A stretch of DNA of 45,210 nt from Akkermansia sp. (GTDB lineage: Bacteria; Verrucomicrobiota; Verrucomicrobiia; Verrucomicrobiales; Akkermansiaceae). The stretch spans positions 1-45,210 of the forward strand of contig JAFZHC010000021.1 of NCBI GenBank assembly GCA_017555025.1. The letters are read 5' to 3'. A model generated the notes under the pieces. The model did no database searches, was not told where the DNA came from, and saw only the letters and a program-made list of their open reading frames with translations. The position numbers were made by a program, and so were the translations under genes. Positions 15,348 through 23,196 of the stretch are shown here, piece after piece (position 1 is the stretch's first letter; the number at the start of each line of letters is the position of its first letter).

Positions 15348-17399
15348 TTATATGTTTATTGCGTGCGGAGTTAAGAGCAGGCAGACGGATTGGAGTGGTC
15401 GATTCCAGCAAATGGGAAGTCCGCGGCTCATGAGTTCTGCCCCGTTGACGACGCAACCGTCTTGTGGGCACAAGGGGCGAGGCGTGTCAGGCATTTGCTC
15501 ATCAAGGCGGTAACTGACATCCGGGCGCAGTCCTTGCAGGCGGATATGAGTATGCTGGTTGGTGAAGGCGTGTTCTGTTGTATAGGCCAGCAGTAATGCT
15601 TTGTCTCCGTCCGTATAGAGTAGCGCACAATCCGGCCCCTCATACGGGCTCACCAATCGATAGAGCTCACCTAACTGTACCAGCGGGCGCAGTTCTTTGA
15701 CCAGCTGCAGACGTTTGCGAATTTCATCTTCTTCTGCCTCGTTGAGACGGCGTGGGTCGAGCTCAAAACCGGTGCGCCCGGCCAGCGCTACATCAAATCG
15801 GAATTTGAGTGAAGTGAGGCGTCCCGTATAAAGATTCGGGCTTGCCGTGACGTGTGCCCCTATGGCATTGGCCGGGAAGAAGTGGCTCGCGCTCCATTGC
15901 ATGCGCAGGCGGTCATGTGCATCGGTGTTGTCGCTCAGCCAGAACTCTTCGTGATAAGCGGCTGCGCCTAAATCCATGCGCCCGCCACCTGCTGAACAAC
16001 ATTGGAAGATAACGTGAGGGTGTTGCTGTCGCAACTCATGCATGATGCGGTAGTAAGCCGCGATGTAATCAAAATAAATGTTGGGGTGCGGGGTATCTGT
16101 CATCATGCGATTACAGTCCCACTTTACATAACTGATACCCGGGGTACTGCTCAGCAATTGATGGATGGTATGCAACACGAAGTCTTCCACTTCGGGCATG
16201 GCCAGATTAAGAACCAATTGATGCCGCTGTGTAGTCGGCTCAATACCGGGCATGTGCAGCGCCCAATCGGGGTGCGCCCGGTAAAGCTCGCTGTCAGGGC
16301 ATATCATTTCCGGCTCAACCCAGAGCCCGAACTTCAGACCTTGATGATGAGCATAGTCGGTGAGAGCTGACAGCCCATTCGGCAGTTTATCCGGGGCGGC
16401 TACCCAGTCGCCAAGGGAGGATGTGTCGTCACGCCTGCGACCAAACCAGCCATCATCCAGAACAAACATCTCGATGCCCAGTGCGGCGGTTTTCTGCATC
16501 ATGGCATGTAGTGTAGGTTCGTGGACGTCGAAATGCACACCTTCCCAGCTGTTGAGCAGGCAGGCTCTTGTCTCTTCCCCTCGGGGAATGACGCAGCGGC
16601 GCAGGTAGCGGTGCAGGCGGCGTGAGGCTTCTCCTTTGCCTTGTTGGCTGTTAAGGAGGATGGCTCGCGGAAGTTGCAGCGTTTGTCCGGCGGCCAGGGT
16701 GTAGGGCGACTGTGCAAAGTCATGCCCCAGCCCGAGAAATCCCATACCCTGAGCATTGTGGGTGAATTCAATGGCGTAGTTGCCACTCCATGCAAGTGCG
16801 GCCAGTAAGCAATGCCCGTATTCTTCCTGCACAGGCGCATGGGGGGAAATAATGACCCCGGGAGTGCCTTCCTGTGCGGCCTTAATGCCGGTGGAGGCAC
16901 GGGCGCAGAGGGTGTTGCCGCGCTTTACCTCTTCCTCTTGTAAGGTGTGCTCACCGGCCCATACTCCCCTGAACGTGGTAACGTGGTAGCTCTGCGCTTG
17001 CAGACTTGCGCATGCGGAGTAGCCTCTCAGTAATTGGAGTGAGCCATGAGTGCCGTTATGCAGACTGACTTGTTGAGTGAAAACGCCTTCCTTGTGTAAT
17101 TGCAGGCGCAACGTCAGTTCGATGTCGGGATGTCGGCTGTCAATGAGCGTAAGCTCCAATATGCCATCTTCCTGCCTGCTGCTGATTAATTGCGGCGCAA
17201 AGCCCATACTTCCGTCCGCAAAAAGGAGTTGAAGTGCATATTCACCCGAAAGATGTTGCTGCGGGTACCCCACCCGTGCCTGATAATCGGTCAGGAAATC
17301 ACAGGTCATGCTACCTGTTTCGCAATGGCAAATGGTAGCTCTGCCGAGCTGCCATTCGATGCTACCGAAAGGGTACTCAATGCGGGCACTTGTACTCAT
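15348..17399 (-). CDS. Alpha-galactosidase, glycoside hydrolase family 36
   Basis: Hydrolyses terminal alpha-1,6-galactosides (melibiose, raffinose-type sugars or glycan ends). At 683 residues it has the GH36 order: N-terminal beta domain, catalytic barrel, C-terminal beta domain. The barrel motifs are LDDGWFGRRRDD (314-325), WVEPEM (360-365), the nucleophile Asp428 in YVKWDCN, CCSAGGGR (467-474) and the acid/base Asp490 in WLSDNTD. No signal peptide, so it is probably cytosolic and acts on imported oligosaccharides. Start overlaps the lipoprotein gene stop as ATGA. Last gene of a five-gene operon whose other members have no obvious link to galactosides. Confidence 0.95.
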   Translation of the reverse strand: MSTSARIEYPFGSIEWQLGRATICHCETGSMTCDFLTDYQARVGYPQQHLSGEYALQLLFADGSMGFAPQLISSRQEDGILELTLIDSRHPDIELTLRLQLHKEGVFTQQVSLHNGTHGSLQLLRGYSACASLQAQSYHVTTFRGVWAGEHTLQEEEVKRGNTLCARASTGIKAAQEGTPGVIISPHAPVQEEYGHCLLAALAWSGNYAIEFTHNAQGMGFLGLGHDFAQSPYTLAAGQTLQLPRAILLNSQQGKGEASRRLHRYLRRCVIPRGEETRACLLNSWEGVHFDVHEPTLHAMMQKTAALGIEMFVLDDGWFGRRRDDTSSLGDWVAAPDKLPNGLSALTDYAHHQGLKFGLWVEPEMICPDSELYRAHPDWALHMPGIEPTTQRHQLVLNLAMPEVEDFVLHTIHQLLSSTPGISYVKWDCNRMMTDTPHPNIYFDYIAAYYRIMHELRQQHPHVIFQCCSAGGGRMDLGAAAYHEEFWLSDNTDAHDRLRMQWSASHFFPANAIGAHVTASPNLYTGRLTSLKFRFDVALAGRTGFELDPRRLNEAEEDEIRKRLQLVKELRPLVQLGELYRLVSPYEGPDCALLYTDGDKALLLAYTTEHAFTNQHTHIRLQGLRPDVSYRLDEQMPDTPRPLCPQDGCVVNGAELMSRGLPICWNRPLQSVCLLLTPHAINI

Positions 17400-17920
17400 G
17401 GGATGTATGCTGTCCGGGCTGTGCGTGGGAAAGGGGGGATACAGCGCTCGGTGTATGCTGCTGCTGCCTCAGCCGGCATAGGCTGCCGGCTGTTGATGAT
17501 ATGTTGCAGGTGAGCGCAGAAGGTACGGTCGGCTTCCGTGGCTCGGCGGGAATAGACTCTGGTCCAGTCGTATCCCGGGCGGTTATAGCAGAATATGGTA
17601 TTGATTTCGTTAAAGACGACGAACAGACGTGGGTGCAGGGCGAAAATGATGCCCCTGGTTGCTCTGGGCCAGAAATCCATTGTGCCGAAGTCTTCCGTAG
17701 CCGCCCACCACTTGTTAAGTGCAGCAGTATTTTCCGGTGTTGGGTGCCATTGCCAACAGGTTTTGTCGATGGGCCAGGTGGCGGCATCTCGCACAATGCA
17801 ATGGGGCTTATCTTTCCATTGCAATTCAGGGCGTGAGTAGCTGATAACATGATAGTAATTGCACGCCGTCATCAGGCTGCAGACGAGCAGAATCAGCGAT
17901 AAAAGGCAGCGTTTATTCAT
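17396..17920 (-). CDS. Hypothetical lipoprotein
   Basis: A 174-residue protein with a lipoprotein signal peptide ending in the lipobox LMTAC (Cys20). The mature part is rich in Trp, Tyr and Cys (several single cysteines) and resembles nothing I recognise. The start is the ATG at 17920, which gives a clean signal peptide; the longer frame to 18160 has an unlikely N-terminus and lies inside the preceding gene. It overlaps the upstream gene by 8 nt and the alpha-galactosidase gene by ATGA. Envelope location is clear, role unknown. Confidence 0.75.
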   Translation of the reverse strand: MNKRCLLSLILLVCSLMTACNYYHVISYSRPELQWKDKPHCIVRDAATWPIDKTCWQWHPTPENTAALNKWWAATEDFGTMDFWPRATRGIIFALHPRLFVVFNEINTIFCYNRPGYDWTRVYSRRATEADRTFCAHLQHIINSRQPMPAEAAAAYTERCIPPFPRTARTAYIP

Positions 17921-18659
17921 ATTTGCGGGCTTCGCGGCGTGCCATGCGCAGGCGATGGCGTTCATCGTGAGCCCGCTTGCCGAGAGCTGTATTCGGGGCG
18001 AGGTCGCGAGCGGCTTCAAGGGCTGCGATGGCCTCAAGCAGCTTTGCTTCAGAGGCCGGCGTATGCGCTCCTTTATAAGCGTTAGTGTATTGCTGCATGA
18101 GCAGGGGATAGAGGCAGCGCAAGCCCAGCAGCTGTTGCTGTTCATCGGTGCAGTGCTCATGTTCCATCAGGCTTCGGCATTCCTGTACCAGTTCAGCGAG
18201 CTCTTCTTCGGCTTTTTCAAACTGGCAACGGGCAAAAAGCAGGTAAAGTCGTGCATCATAGCTCCTCTTTTCTGCCAGTTGCTCGCGATTTGGGGCAACT
18301 GCCAGAGCGGCTGTTTCCTCAATGTCTTTACGCTTGAGCCCACGCAGTAACAGCGTGGCGTATGCTCCCTCGGCATCGGCCACTACCAGGCAGGGTAAGT
18401 GGGTTACTCCTGCTTCGATAGCTGCTGCTTGTGCCTCAGCATCGGCGGGTTGTGCACAAGTGCTCTTCAACTCAACGTAGCGGCATTCTGCCGGGGCCTC
18501 GGCTGTGCCGGGCAGGAGCTTCTGCACTTGTTTGCGTAAATCCGGATTGTCTGTACCTTCTGCCAGATAAACGGTATAAAGCTCAGCAGCCGCATGCGGG
18601 GTAAACGCGGCGGCTGCGAGCAGAAGAATTGTTCTGAGGTGGCGGAGCATGGATAACAT
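17913..18659 (-). CDS. Secreted thioredoxin-like/helical-repeat protein
   Basis: A 248-residue protein with a signal peptide (about 1-24, ending HAAA). The first half looks like a thioredoxin fold without a CxxC pair: a YTVYLAEG strand, then GVTHLPCLVVADAEG with the cis-proline signature, and ATLLLRGL. The second half is helical and TPR-like, with many AEEEL and LEAARDLAP-type segments. Function is not recognised. The start at 18659 overlaps the jag stop as ATGA; the TTG at 18671 is less likely. Confidence 0.7.
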   Translation of the reverse strand: MLSMLRHLRTILLLAAAAFTPHAAAELYTVYLAEGTDNPDLRKQVQKLLPGTAEAPAECRYVELKSTCAQPADAEAQAAAIEAGVTHLPCLVVADAEGAYATLLLRGLKRKDIEETAALAVAPNREQLAEKRSYDARLYLLFARCQFEKAEEELAELVQECRSLMEHEHCTDEQQQLLGLRCLYPLLMQQYTNAYKGAHTPASEAKLLEAIAALEAARDLAPNTALGKRAHDERHRLRMARREARKYE

Positions 18660-19129
18660 CAGGCTCGGCAAATGGTGATGCGCTTAAAGCGCGAGTCCGA
18701 ATCTTCAGATACGGTACGGATGCCCTCCATCTTGGAAAGCTCATTGTGAACCAAGCGGCGTTGGTAAGCGTTAAGACGTTCCATCTGCAACGGGCGGCCG
18801 GATTGCAACACTCGCTCAGCGCGGGAGCGAGCGCGGCGCAGTAATTTAGCCTCCGCTCGCTCGCGGTAGTGGTCGCAGTCTATACGGATGCGCGGCGCTT
18901 CCTCCCACTCCGCCTGAACCAGACGATTGACGAGGTATTGCAAATCATCCAGCTTGTCGCCCTCATCGCCAATGATATAGCGGGCGTCGGGACTGGAAAT
19001 CATGAGCGTTACGCCATTCTCCTCACCCTCTGTCGGGGTGGCGGTTAGTTCAAAGGTGTAACCGAGCGGCCGGAGGATGGATTGAGTCACCCTCTCGGCC
19101 ATAGCTGTGATTTTCTGCAGAGTTTCCAT
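18659..19129 (-). CDS. Jag/KhpB-type R3H-domain RNA-binding protein
   Basis: A 156-residue cytosolic protein. A KH-like domain (about 20-95) contains YIIGDEGDKLDDLQYLVNRL, close to the GxxG-type loop of Jag proteins. It is followed by an R3H domain (about 97-156) with RRARSRAERV and HNELSKMEGIRTVSEDSD. Jag (KhpB) binds RNA and affects cell elongation in Firmicutes. It lacks the extra N-terminal Jag-N domain. Jag genes usually follow yidC, which is not here; instead it sits 6 nt after a Bax inhibitor-1 gene. Fold assignment is solid; role in this organism is inferred. Confidence 0.85.
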   Translation of the reverse strand: METLQKITAMAERVTQSILRPLGYTFELTATPTEGEENGVTLMISSPDARYIIGDEGDKLDDLQYLVNRLVQAEWEEAPRIRIDCDHYRERAEAKLLRRARSRAERVLQSGRPLQMERLNAYQRRLVHNELSKMEGIRTVSEDSDSRFKRITICRA

Positions 19130-19135
19130 GGCGTT

Positions 19136-19834
19136 TTACTCTCGGTCGCCGAGGAAGCGCAGCAGGTAGAGGAAGAGGTTGAGGAAGTTCAGGTAAAGGT
19201 TTACGGCTCCCATGATGGCACCTTTGGTACGCTGGTCTTCATCGGTAAGCCAGGCGCCTTCAGCCAGAAGTCGCTGGGTATCGTAAGCCGTGTAAAGGGC
19301 AAAGATGATGACGCCGGCACCGGAGATGATGAGGTCTGCCGTGTTGCTGCCGAAGAAGATATTGGCTATACCGGCGATGATGAGGCCGAAAAGAAGCATC
19401 ATCAGCGTGCGGCCCATGCCGCTGAGGTTACGCTTGGTAACGGCTCCGTACAGAGCCATGGCTCCGAACATGCCTGCCGTACAGGCAAAGGTAAGCCCCA
19501 GAGATTGCGTGGTGTATACACTCAAAACGGGTCCAAGCAGCACCCCCTCCAGCGCAGAGAAGGTGATGAAAAGTACTGTCAGCGCACCCGCTGTGAGGGC
19601 GTTGCGGAAAAAGGCCATAATCAGGATGATGCCCAAAGTGCCCAGAGCAAGCCACAACATGTTGTTGAAGCTCCATGTGAGCATTTTATCAGAGCCCATG
19701 GCGTAAATAGCCATGCCGGCCGTCACGAGCATAGAAACGGCCATCCAAGTGTAAACTTTATTAATGTAAGCTTTGGCAAGAGTGGCATACTGCTCCTGCG
19801 TCAGTTGAATCGGCTGAGGGTATTCTTGTTCCAT
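19136..19834 (-). CDS. Bax inhibitor-1/YccA family membrane protein
   Basis: A 232-residue protein with seven hydrophobic helices, beginning YINKVYTWMAVSMLVTAGMAIYAM as in the BI-1 family. It contains the family stretches FSALEGVLLGPVLSVY and ALYTAYDTQRLL, whose aspartate is part of the proposed pH-sensing diaspartyl pair; a further short C-terminal segment ends FLGDRE. Bacterial members (YetJ, YccA) are calcium-leak channels or FtsH regulators. It is the first gene of a five-gene operon with a leaderless promoter. Confidence 0.92.
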   Translation of the reverse strand: MEQEYPQPIQLTQEQYATLAKAYINKVYTWMAVSMLVTAGMAIYAMGSDKMLTWSFNNMLWLALGTLGIILIMAFFRNALTAGALTVLFITFSALEGVLLGPVLSVYTTQSLGLTFACTAGMFGAMALYGAVTKRNLSGMGRTLMMLLFGLIIAGIANIFFGSNTADLIISGAGVIIFALYTAYDTQRLLAEGAWLTDEDQRTKGAIMGAVNLYLNFLNLFLYLLRFLGDRE

Positions 19835-19840
19835 GCCGCT

Positions 19841-19868
19841 ATCATAGCATTTCGGTGTGAGTTGTCAA
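19841..19868 (-). promoter_or_regulatory. Leaderless promoter of the BI-1 operon
   Basis: On the minus strand, perfect TTGACA (19863-19868), 16 nt, TATGAT (19841-19846). The predicted +1 is exactly the A of the ATG at 19834. Confidence 0.78.
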
Positions 19869-19873
19869 GCGGA

Positions 19874-19916
19874 AAACGTGGCCTCGCCGCGTGAAATTGG
19901 CGGCTGATATAAGGCC
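19874..19916 (-). terminator. Probable terminator of the secreted protein gene
   Basis: A two-part hairpin on the minus strand, outer GGCCT/AGGCC and inner GCCGC/GCGGC, followed by a short T-run. It lies between the stop at 19928 and the BI-1 promoter. Confidence 0.4.
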
Positions 19917-19927
19917 TTGCTTGTACG

Positions 19928-20743
19928 TCAGCGAATGCCGCAGCGTTGCTGTACTTCGCTGAACGTGAAAGTTCGCTGTTGCATGGCCTCAAGCCATCGG
20001 TCATGGGGCGGTAAACCTGCAGCCCTGCCAAACTGTTGCGGCGCGATAATCCGGGTAAAGATGAGGTTATGCATGCGGGAGAGCGGTGCACTCTTTACTC
20101 CATAACCTCCCGGTTTGTTAGCTGACCAGTACTTCAGGCAGATGGCTCCGTTTTTCTTTTCAAGGCCGAGGTAAACCACTAAGTGGCCTCGTTCTGCCGC
20201 ACCGATGTCATCTGACCAGAAAATTTTGAGGAAATCACCTTGTTGAGCTTGCCGGATGTCGCGGAAATTGATGCCGGCCCCTAAGTCATGAACCAATTTT
20301 GCCAATCCCGGTCCGTTGGCATTGACCCGCCCCCATACACCGGTGCCATCGGGTTGATTGGATTTCATATCCAGAAGTTCCCACGCTGTTGGCGATAAGC
20401 GTTGAGCCGCGTGCGATTCCCAGCGTTGCAGGCTGCGTAGCAATACCATATATACCGCAGCAGAACAGAAAGTAGGTGCCGCTTTTTGCGGAGAAAGTTT
20501 CAGCCGTTGTTCCTGATTGCTCCAGACGACGGCTTCCTCGGCTGCACGGGCGACATCTTCCGGGGTTGCTGCATAGCCACCACCTGTCGGCATTTCGCGT
20601 ATACTTTGCAGCACATAGGTGTTGAAGTTGACTACTGGGGCAGGGTGGGTACGTGAGGTGGCGCTGTGCCGCTTCAGCTCAGCGGCACCGGCCGTCGGCA
20701 GAAGAAGTAGTGATAATAAAATGGCAAACCACCCATAGCGCAT
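19928..20743 (-). CDS. Secreted protein, possibly a papain-like (NlpC/P60-type) cysteine hydrolase
   Basis: A 271-residue protein with a signal peptide (about 1-20, ending GAA). The layout fits a papain-like fold: Cys93 at the start of a helix (TFCSAAVYM), His187 at the start of a strand (RGHLVVYLG), and Asn209 (YWSANK) as a possible third residue. QGDFLKIFW before the histidine matches the GDLVFF-type lead-in of NlpC/P60 enzymes. If right, it could cut peptidoglycan or a peptide in the envelope. No exact family is recognised and the activity is inference only. Single gene with a leaderless promoter. Confidence 0.75.
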   Translation of the reverse strand: MRYGWFAILLSLLLLPTAGAAELKRHSATSRTHPAPVVNFNTYVLQSIREMPTGGGYAATPEDVARAAEEAVVWSNQEQRLKLSPQKAAPTFCSAAVYMVLLRSLQRWESHAAQRLSPTAWELLDMKSNQPDGTGVWGRVNANGPGLAKLVHDLGAGINFRDIRQAQQGDFLKIFWSDDIGAAERGHLVVYLGLEKKNGAICLKYWSANKPGGYGVKSAPLSRMHNLIFTRIIAPQQFGRAAGLPPHDRWLEAMQQRTFTFSEVQQRCGIR

Positions 20744-20749
20744 GGCGAT

Positions 20750-20779
20750 ATTTTAGCAAACCTTTTACCCGCTTGTAAA
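20750..20779 (-). promoter_or_regulatory. Leaderless promoter of the secreted protein gene
   Basis: On the minus strand, TTTACA (20774-20779), 18 nt, TAAAAT (20750-20755). The predicted +1 is the A of the ATG at 20743. Confidence 0.65.
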
Positions 20780-20793
20780 GTATTCTTTTATCC

Positions 20794-20823
20794 TTGCTCA
20801 TCAGTCATTGAATATGCTATAGT
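20794..20823 (+). promoter_or_regulatory. Promoter of the DUF6714 gene
   Basis: TTGCTC (20794-20799), 18 nt, TATAGT (20818-20823). The predicted +1 is at the GTG of 20830, three bases before the ATG. It diverges from the previous promoter. Confidence 0.5.
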
Positions 20824-20832
20824 TCATCTGTG

Positions 20833-21519
20833 ATGAAGAGTAAAGATGAGCTACATCCCTTGTTGGGTAATTTTGACCGCGCGGCTCTCCAGGAAGCTCA
20901 GGATTTCCTGCACGAGGTTGAGGAACGCCGTAAGCAATGGGAAAAGGAGTTGGCGGCAGAGGCTCCGCATGAGATTTCGGCCGCAGCGCAGCGTTTGATT
21001 GAGCGTACTCAAAAGGCCTTTGAGGGGGTGACCTGTTATAGGGAAGTGCGAGTATTACTGGGCGGCGAGGCTGAAGATGAGTACATGAGCCCGGCGGCTC
21101 AAGCCTTGCTTGCGCCGCTGGAGGAGCGCGATGATTGGCGTGATATACCGGATTCCATGTTACTGGCCTGCGAGTGTTCCTTGAGCTATGCAGGGGCGCA
21201 CGCCTACCGCTTTCTGATTCCGGCTTTCTTATGCGGTGAGTTGCGAGGCCTGCCTTTCAATGGATTTTTCCCGGGCGGAAGTAAGATTGATGACTCTTTG
21301 TGGGATTTTAGGCGAGGCCGGGCACTTGAGTTGAACGACGAGCAGCGTGCCTGTCTTTCAGATTACCTCAGCTACGAAGTTTTGCAATGTGAATGGCCTG
21401 CTCGGCGCCGGTTCATGCCTTGGGAAATAGATGAATACAGACTCTGCTATGCTGATCGTATGAGCCTGAAGGAATACGGTGACATGCTCGTGAACCGATA
21501 TCGGGTGAAAGAGTCGTAA
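20833..21519 (+). CDS. DUF6714 family protein
   Basis: A 228-residue soluble protein. From about residue 57 it matches the DUF6714 pattern as I recall it: AF(E)GV near the start, DDWRDIPDSML, SLSYAGAHAYRFLIPAFLCGELRG and a late LNDEQRACLSDYLSY. The first 50 residues are a charged helix, possibly a coiled coil. Function of the family is unknown. A GTG directly before the ATG (20830) could also be used. It is a single gene that ends at a hairpin shared with the tRNA gene. Confidence 0.85.
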   Translation: MKSKDELHPLLGNFDRAALQEAQDFLHEVEERRKQWEKELAAEAPHEISAAAQRLIERTQKAFEGVTCYREVRVLLGGEAEDEYMSPAAQALLAPLEERDDWRDIPDSMLLACECSLSYAGAHAYRFLIPAFLCGELRGLPFNGFFPGGSKIDDSLWDFRRGRALELNDEQRACLSDYLSYEVLQCEWPARRRFMPWEIDEYRLCYADRMSLKEYGDMLVNRYRVKES

Positions 21520-21547
21520 GTTTTTTTGATTGCTGTTTGTGTAAACG

Positions 21548-21579
21548 AAAAACCTCAGTTCTGTAGAACTGAGGTTTTT
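21548..21579. terminator. Bidirectional terminator
   Basis: A 14-bp stem (21548-21561 with 21566-21579) with a 4-nt loop, flanked by A and T runs. It serves the DUF6714 gene on the plus strand and the tRNA gene on the minus strand. Confidence 0.85.
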
Positions 21580-21582
21580 GAG

Positions 21583-21656
21583 TTGCGGGAGTAGGATTTG
21601 AACCTACGGCCTTCAGGTTATGAGCCTGACGAGCTACCAGACTGCTCCATCCCGCG
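21583..21656 (-). tRNA. Initiator tRNA-fMet (anticodon CAT)
   Basis: A 74-nt gene with a CAT anticodon in a GC-rich anticodon stem. The first base C pairs with an A at position 72, the mismatch that marks initiator tRNAs, and the body is nearly identical to Escherichia coli tRNA-fMet. The 3' CCA is not encoded. It is the only tRNA seen in the window. Confidence 0.96.
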
Positions 21657-21692
21657 ATTTTTTTACTTGTGGCACCCAGCGGGTGCGCCGCG

Positions 21693-21721
21693 ATTTTAGC
21701 AGGTGTTTTTAGGGAAGTCAA
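21693..21721 (-). promoter_or_regulatory. Promoter of tRNA-fMet
   Basis: On the minus strand, TTGACT (21716-21721), 17 nt, TAAAAT (21693-21698). Transcription would begin about 30 nt before the mature tRNA; a small GC-rich hairpin (about 21671-21687) lies in that leader. Confidence 0.7.
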
Positions 21722-21747
21722 GCAATTTTCTTTAAAAAGTTTGTTTT

Positions 21748-22347
21748 TTATTCCTTTTTTGCAGAATTTGGGGTGCCGGCACTTGCTTCTTGGACATCTT
21801 TGAGTATGGTGAGGGCCGTTTCGTGGCCGAGTTCGGCGGCATTGACGAGCCAGCCCATAGCCAGACGCGGGTGAGTCGGTACTCCGTACCCTTCGGCAAA
21901 ACAGAGTGACATCAGAAAAGCCGCATCGGGCGAGCCCTGCATGGCTGCGTAGCGTATGTACTGCACGGCCAGTCGGGGATTGGTGGGTTGCTTCTGCATG
22001 TAGTGAGCCGCCAGAGCCAGTTCTGCGTAGGGGTGTCCGGCATCGGCTGCTATGCCGTACCAGTAGCGAGCCAAGCGAACATCGGGTTTGGTGCCGAGGC
22101 CGTGAGTGTAGCAAGCGCCGAGTGCCGCGGCTGCGCGTATGCTGCCTTTATCTGCCGCAGAAAGAAACCATTTGACGGCGAGCTCCTGATTTTGACTGAC
22201 GTGGCGCCCGGTCAGAAGGCGGCGCCCATATTCATAGCCGGCTGCGGGGTCGCCGCTTGCTGCCTTGGCTGCAATCTGCGGGGTGTTGTTCACGCAGCTG
22301 CACAGGAGCAGGGCTACAGCGATAAGAAGTGTGTGGAGTGCGTTCAC
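21748..22347 (-). CDS. Sel1-repeat lipoprotein
   Basis: A 199-residue protein with a lipoprotein signal peptide (lipobox LCSC, Cys18). About four Sel1-like repeats follow, each with the AxxGxxxAxxxLGxxYxxG-type pattern, for example AAALGACYTHGLG and AAFLMSLCFAEGYG. Sel1 repeats are solenoids for protein binding, here in the envelope. The start is a GTG that overlaps the stop of the uracil-DNA glycosylase gene (GTGA), so it is the last gene of the M28-glycosylase-Sel1 run. No partner can be named. Confidence 0.85.
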   Translation of the reverse strand: MNALHTLLIAVALLLCSCVNNTPQIAAKAASGDPAAGYEYGRRLLTGRHVSQNQELAVKWFLSAADKGSIRAAAALGACYTHGLGTKPDVRLARYWYGIAADAGHPYAELALAAHYMQKQPTNPRLAVQYIRYAAMQGSPDAAFLMSLCFAEGYGVPTHPRLAMGWLVNAAELGHETALTILKDVQEASAGTPNSAKKE

Positions 22348-23174
22348 CGGAAATAATTCTGTTGTTTTTCAGTTATGGTCATGCCGAGTTTGTGCATGAC
22401 TGCGAGCATATCTTCCCATACGGCTCGGCGAGCGGAGATGGTGTCGTTGCGCAGTAGGTAACTAGGGTGATAAGTTACGCGCGTGGGAATGCCTTGAGTC
22501 TCGAACCATTTGCCGCGCTGGCTGGCTACGCTGGCCGCGTGCCCCAGCAGCCCTCTGGCTGCGGTGCCGCCCAGACAAATGATACAGGTCGGGCGGATGG
22601 CTCGAATCTCAGCCTGAATGATGGGCAGACATGCGGCGATTTCCTCATCACTCGGGGCGCGGTTAGCAGTATGTTGCTGAGGCCCCATGGAGGGACGGAA
22701 TTTGCAGATGTTGGATATATACACCTGTGCGCGTTGCAGCCCCATGGCGGCAAGAATTTGCGTGAGTTTTTGGCCGGCCGGGCCAACGAATGGCTCTTGC
22801 TGCAGTTCTTCTTCATAGCCGGGGGCTTCCCCTACCAGCATGAGCTGTGCATGGGGTGAGCCCGTGGCAAATACCATGCTGTCTCGCAGGGTGCCGAGCG
22901 CTCTGGCTGCCTTCCAGCCCTGTGCTTTTTCGCGCAGCCATGCCAGCTTTTCTTCTACCGTCTGAGGAACATCTGCATGAGTGGGTGTGGCGGTTGCTGC
23001 AGCCGCCTGCGGCTCCTTCGGGGTGGAATGTTGAACTGCTTTGCCTCCGTTGCGTGCGGTCAACATCCATTCCCGCAGAATGGCTCGCGCCTCAGCATCG
23101 ATTCCCACGCTGGTAATTCCCTGCATGGGGAGGTTGCTGAGAGCCTCTACGGTAAGCTGTTTAAGTGTGGGCAC
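22344..23174 (-). CDS. Uracil-DNA glycosylase, family 4-like, without most Fe-S cysteines
   Basis: Removes uracil from DNA in base-excision repair. The 276 residues carry the family 4 motifs GEAPGYEEE with PFVGPAGQ, an RPS loop, and HPSYLLR near the end. Family 4 enzymes normally bind a 4Fe-4S cluster with four cysteines. The first pair (CxxC before the first strand) is absent here, the KCRP cysteine is Phe (KFRP) and only the AAC cysteine remains, so a normal cluster is unlikely. The N-terminal 90 residues are a low-complexity Ala/Thr/Pro linker after a short helical region. It begins with GTG 22 nt after the M28 peptidase gene. Confidence 0.88.
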   Translation of the reverse strand: MPTLKQLTVEALSNLPMQGITSVGIDAEARAILREWMLTARNGGKAVQHSTPKEPQAAAATATPTHADVPQTVEEKLAWLREKAQGWKAARALGTLRDSMVFATGSPHAQLMLVGEAPGYEEELQQEPFVGPAGQKLTQILAAMGLQRAQVYISNICKFRPSMGPQQHTANRAPSDEEIAACLPIIQAEIRAIRPTCIICLGGTAARGLLGHAASVASQRGKWFETQGIPTRVTYHPSYLLRNDTISARRAVWEDMLAVMHKLGMTITEKQQNYFR

Positions 23175-23196
23175 GAGCGGTGGTGGTTGACGTTGT

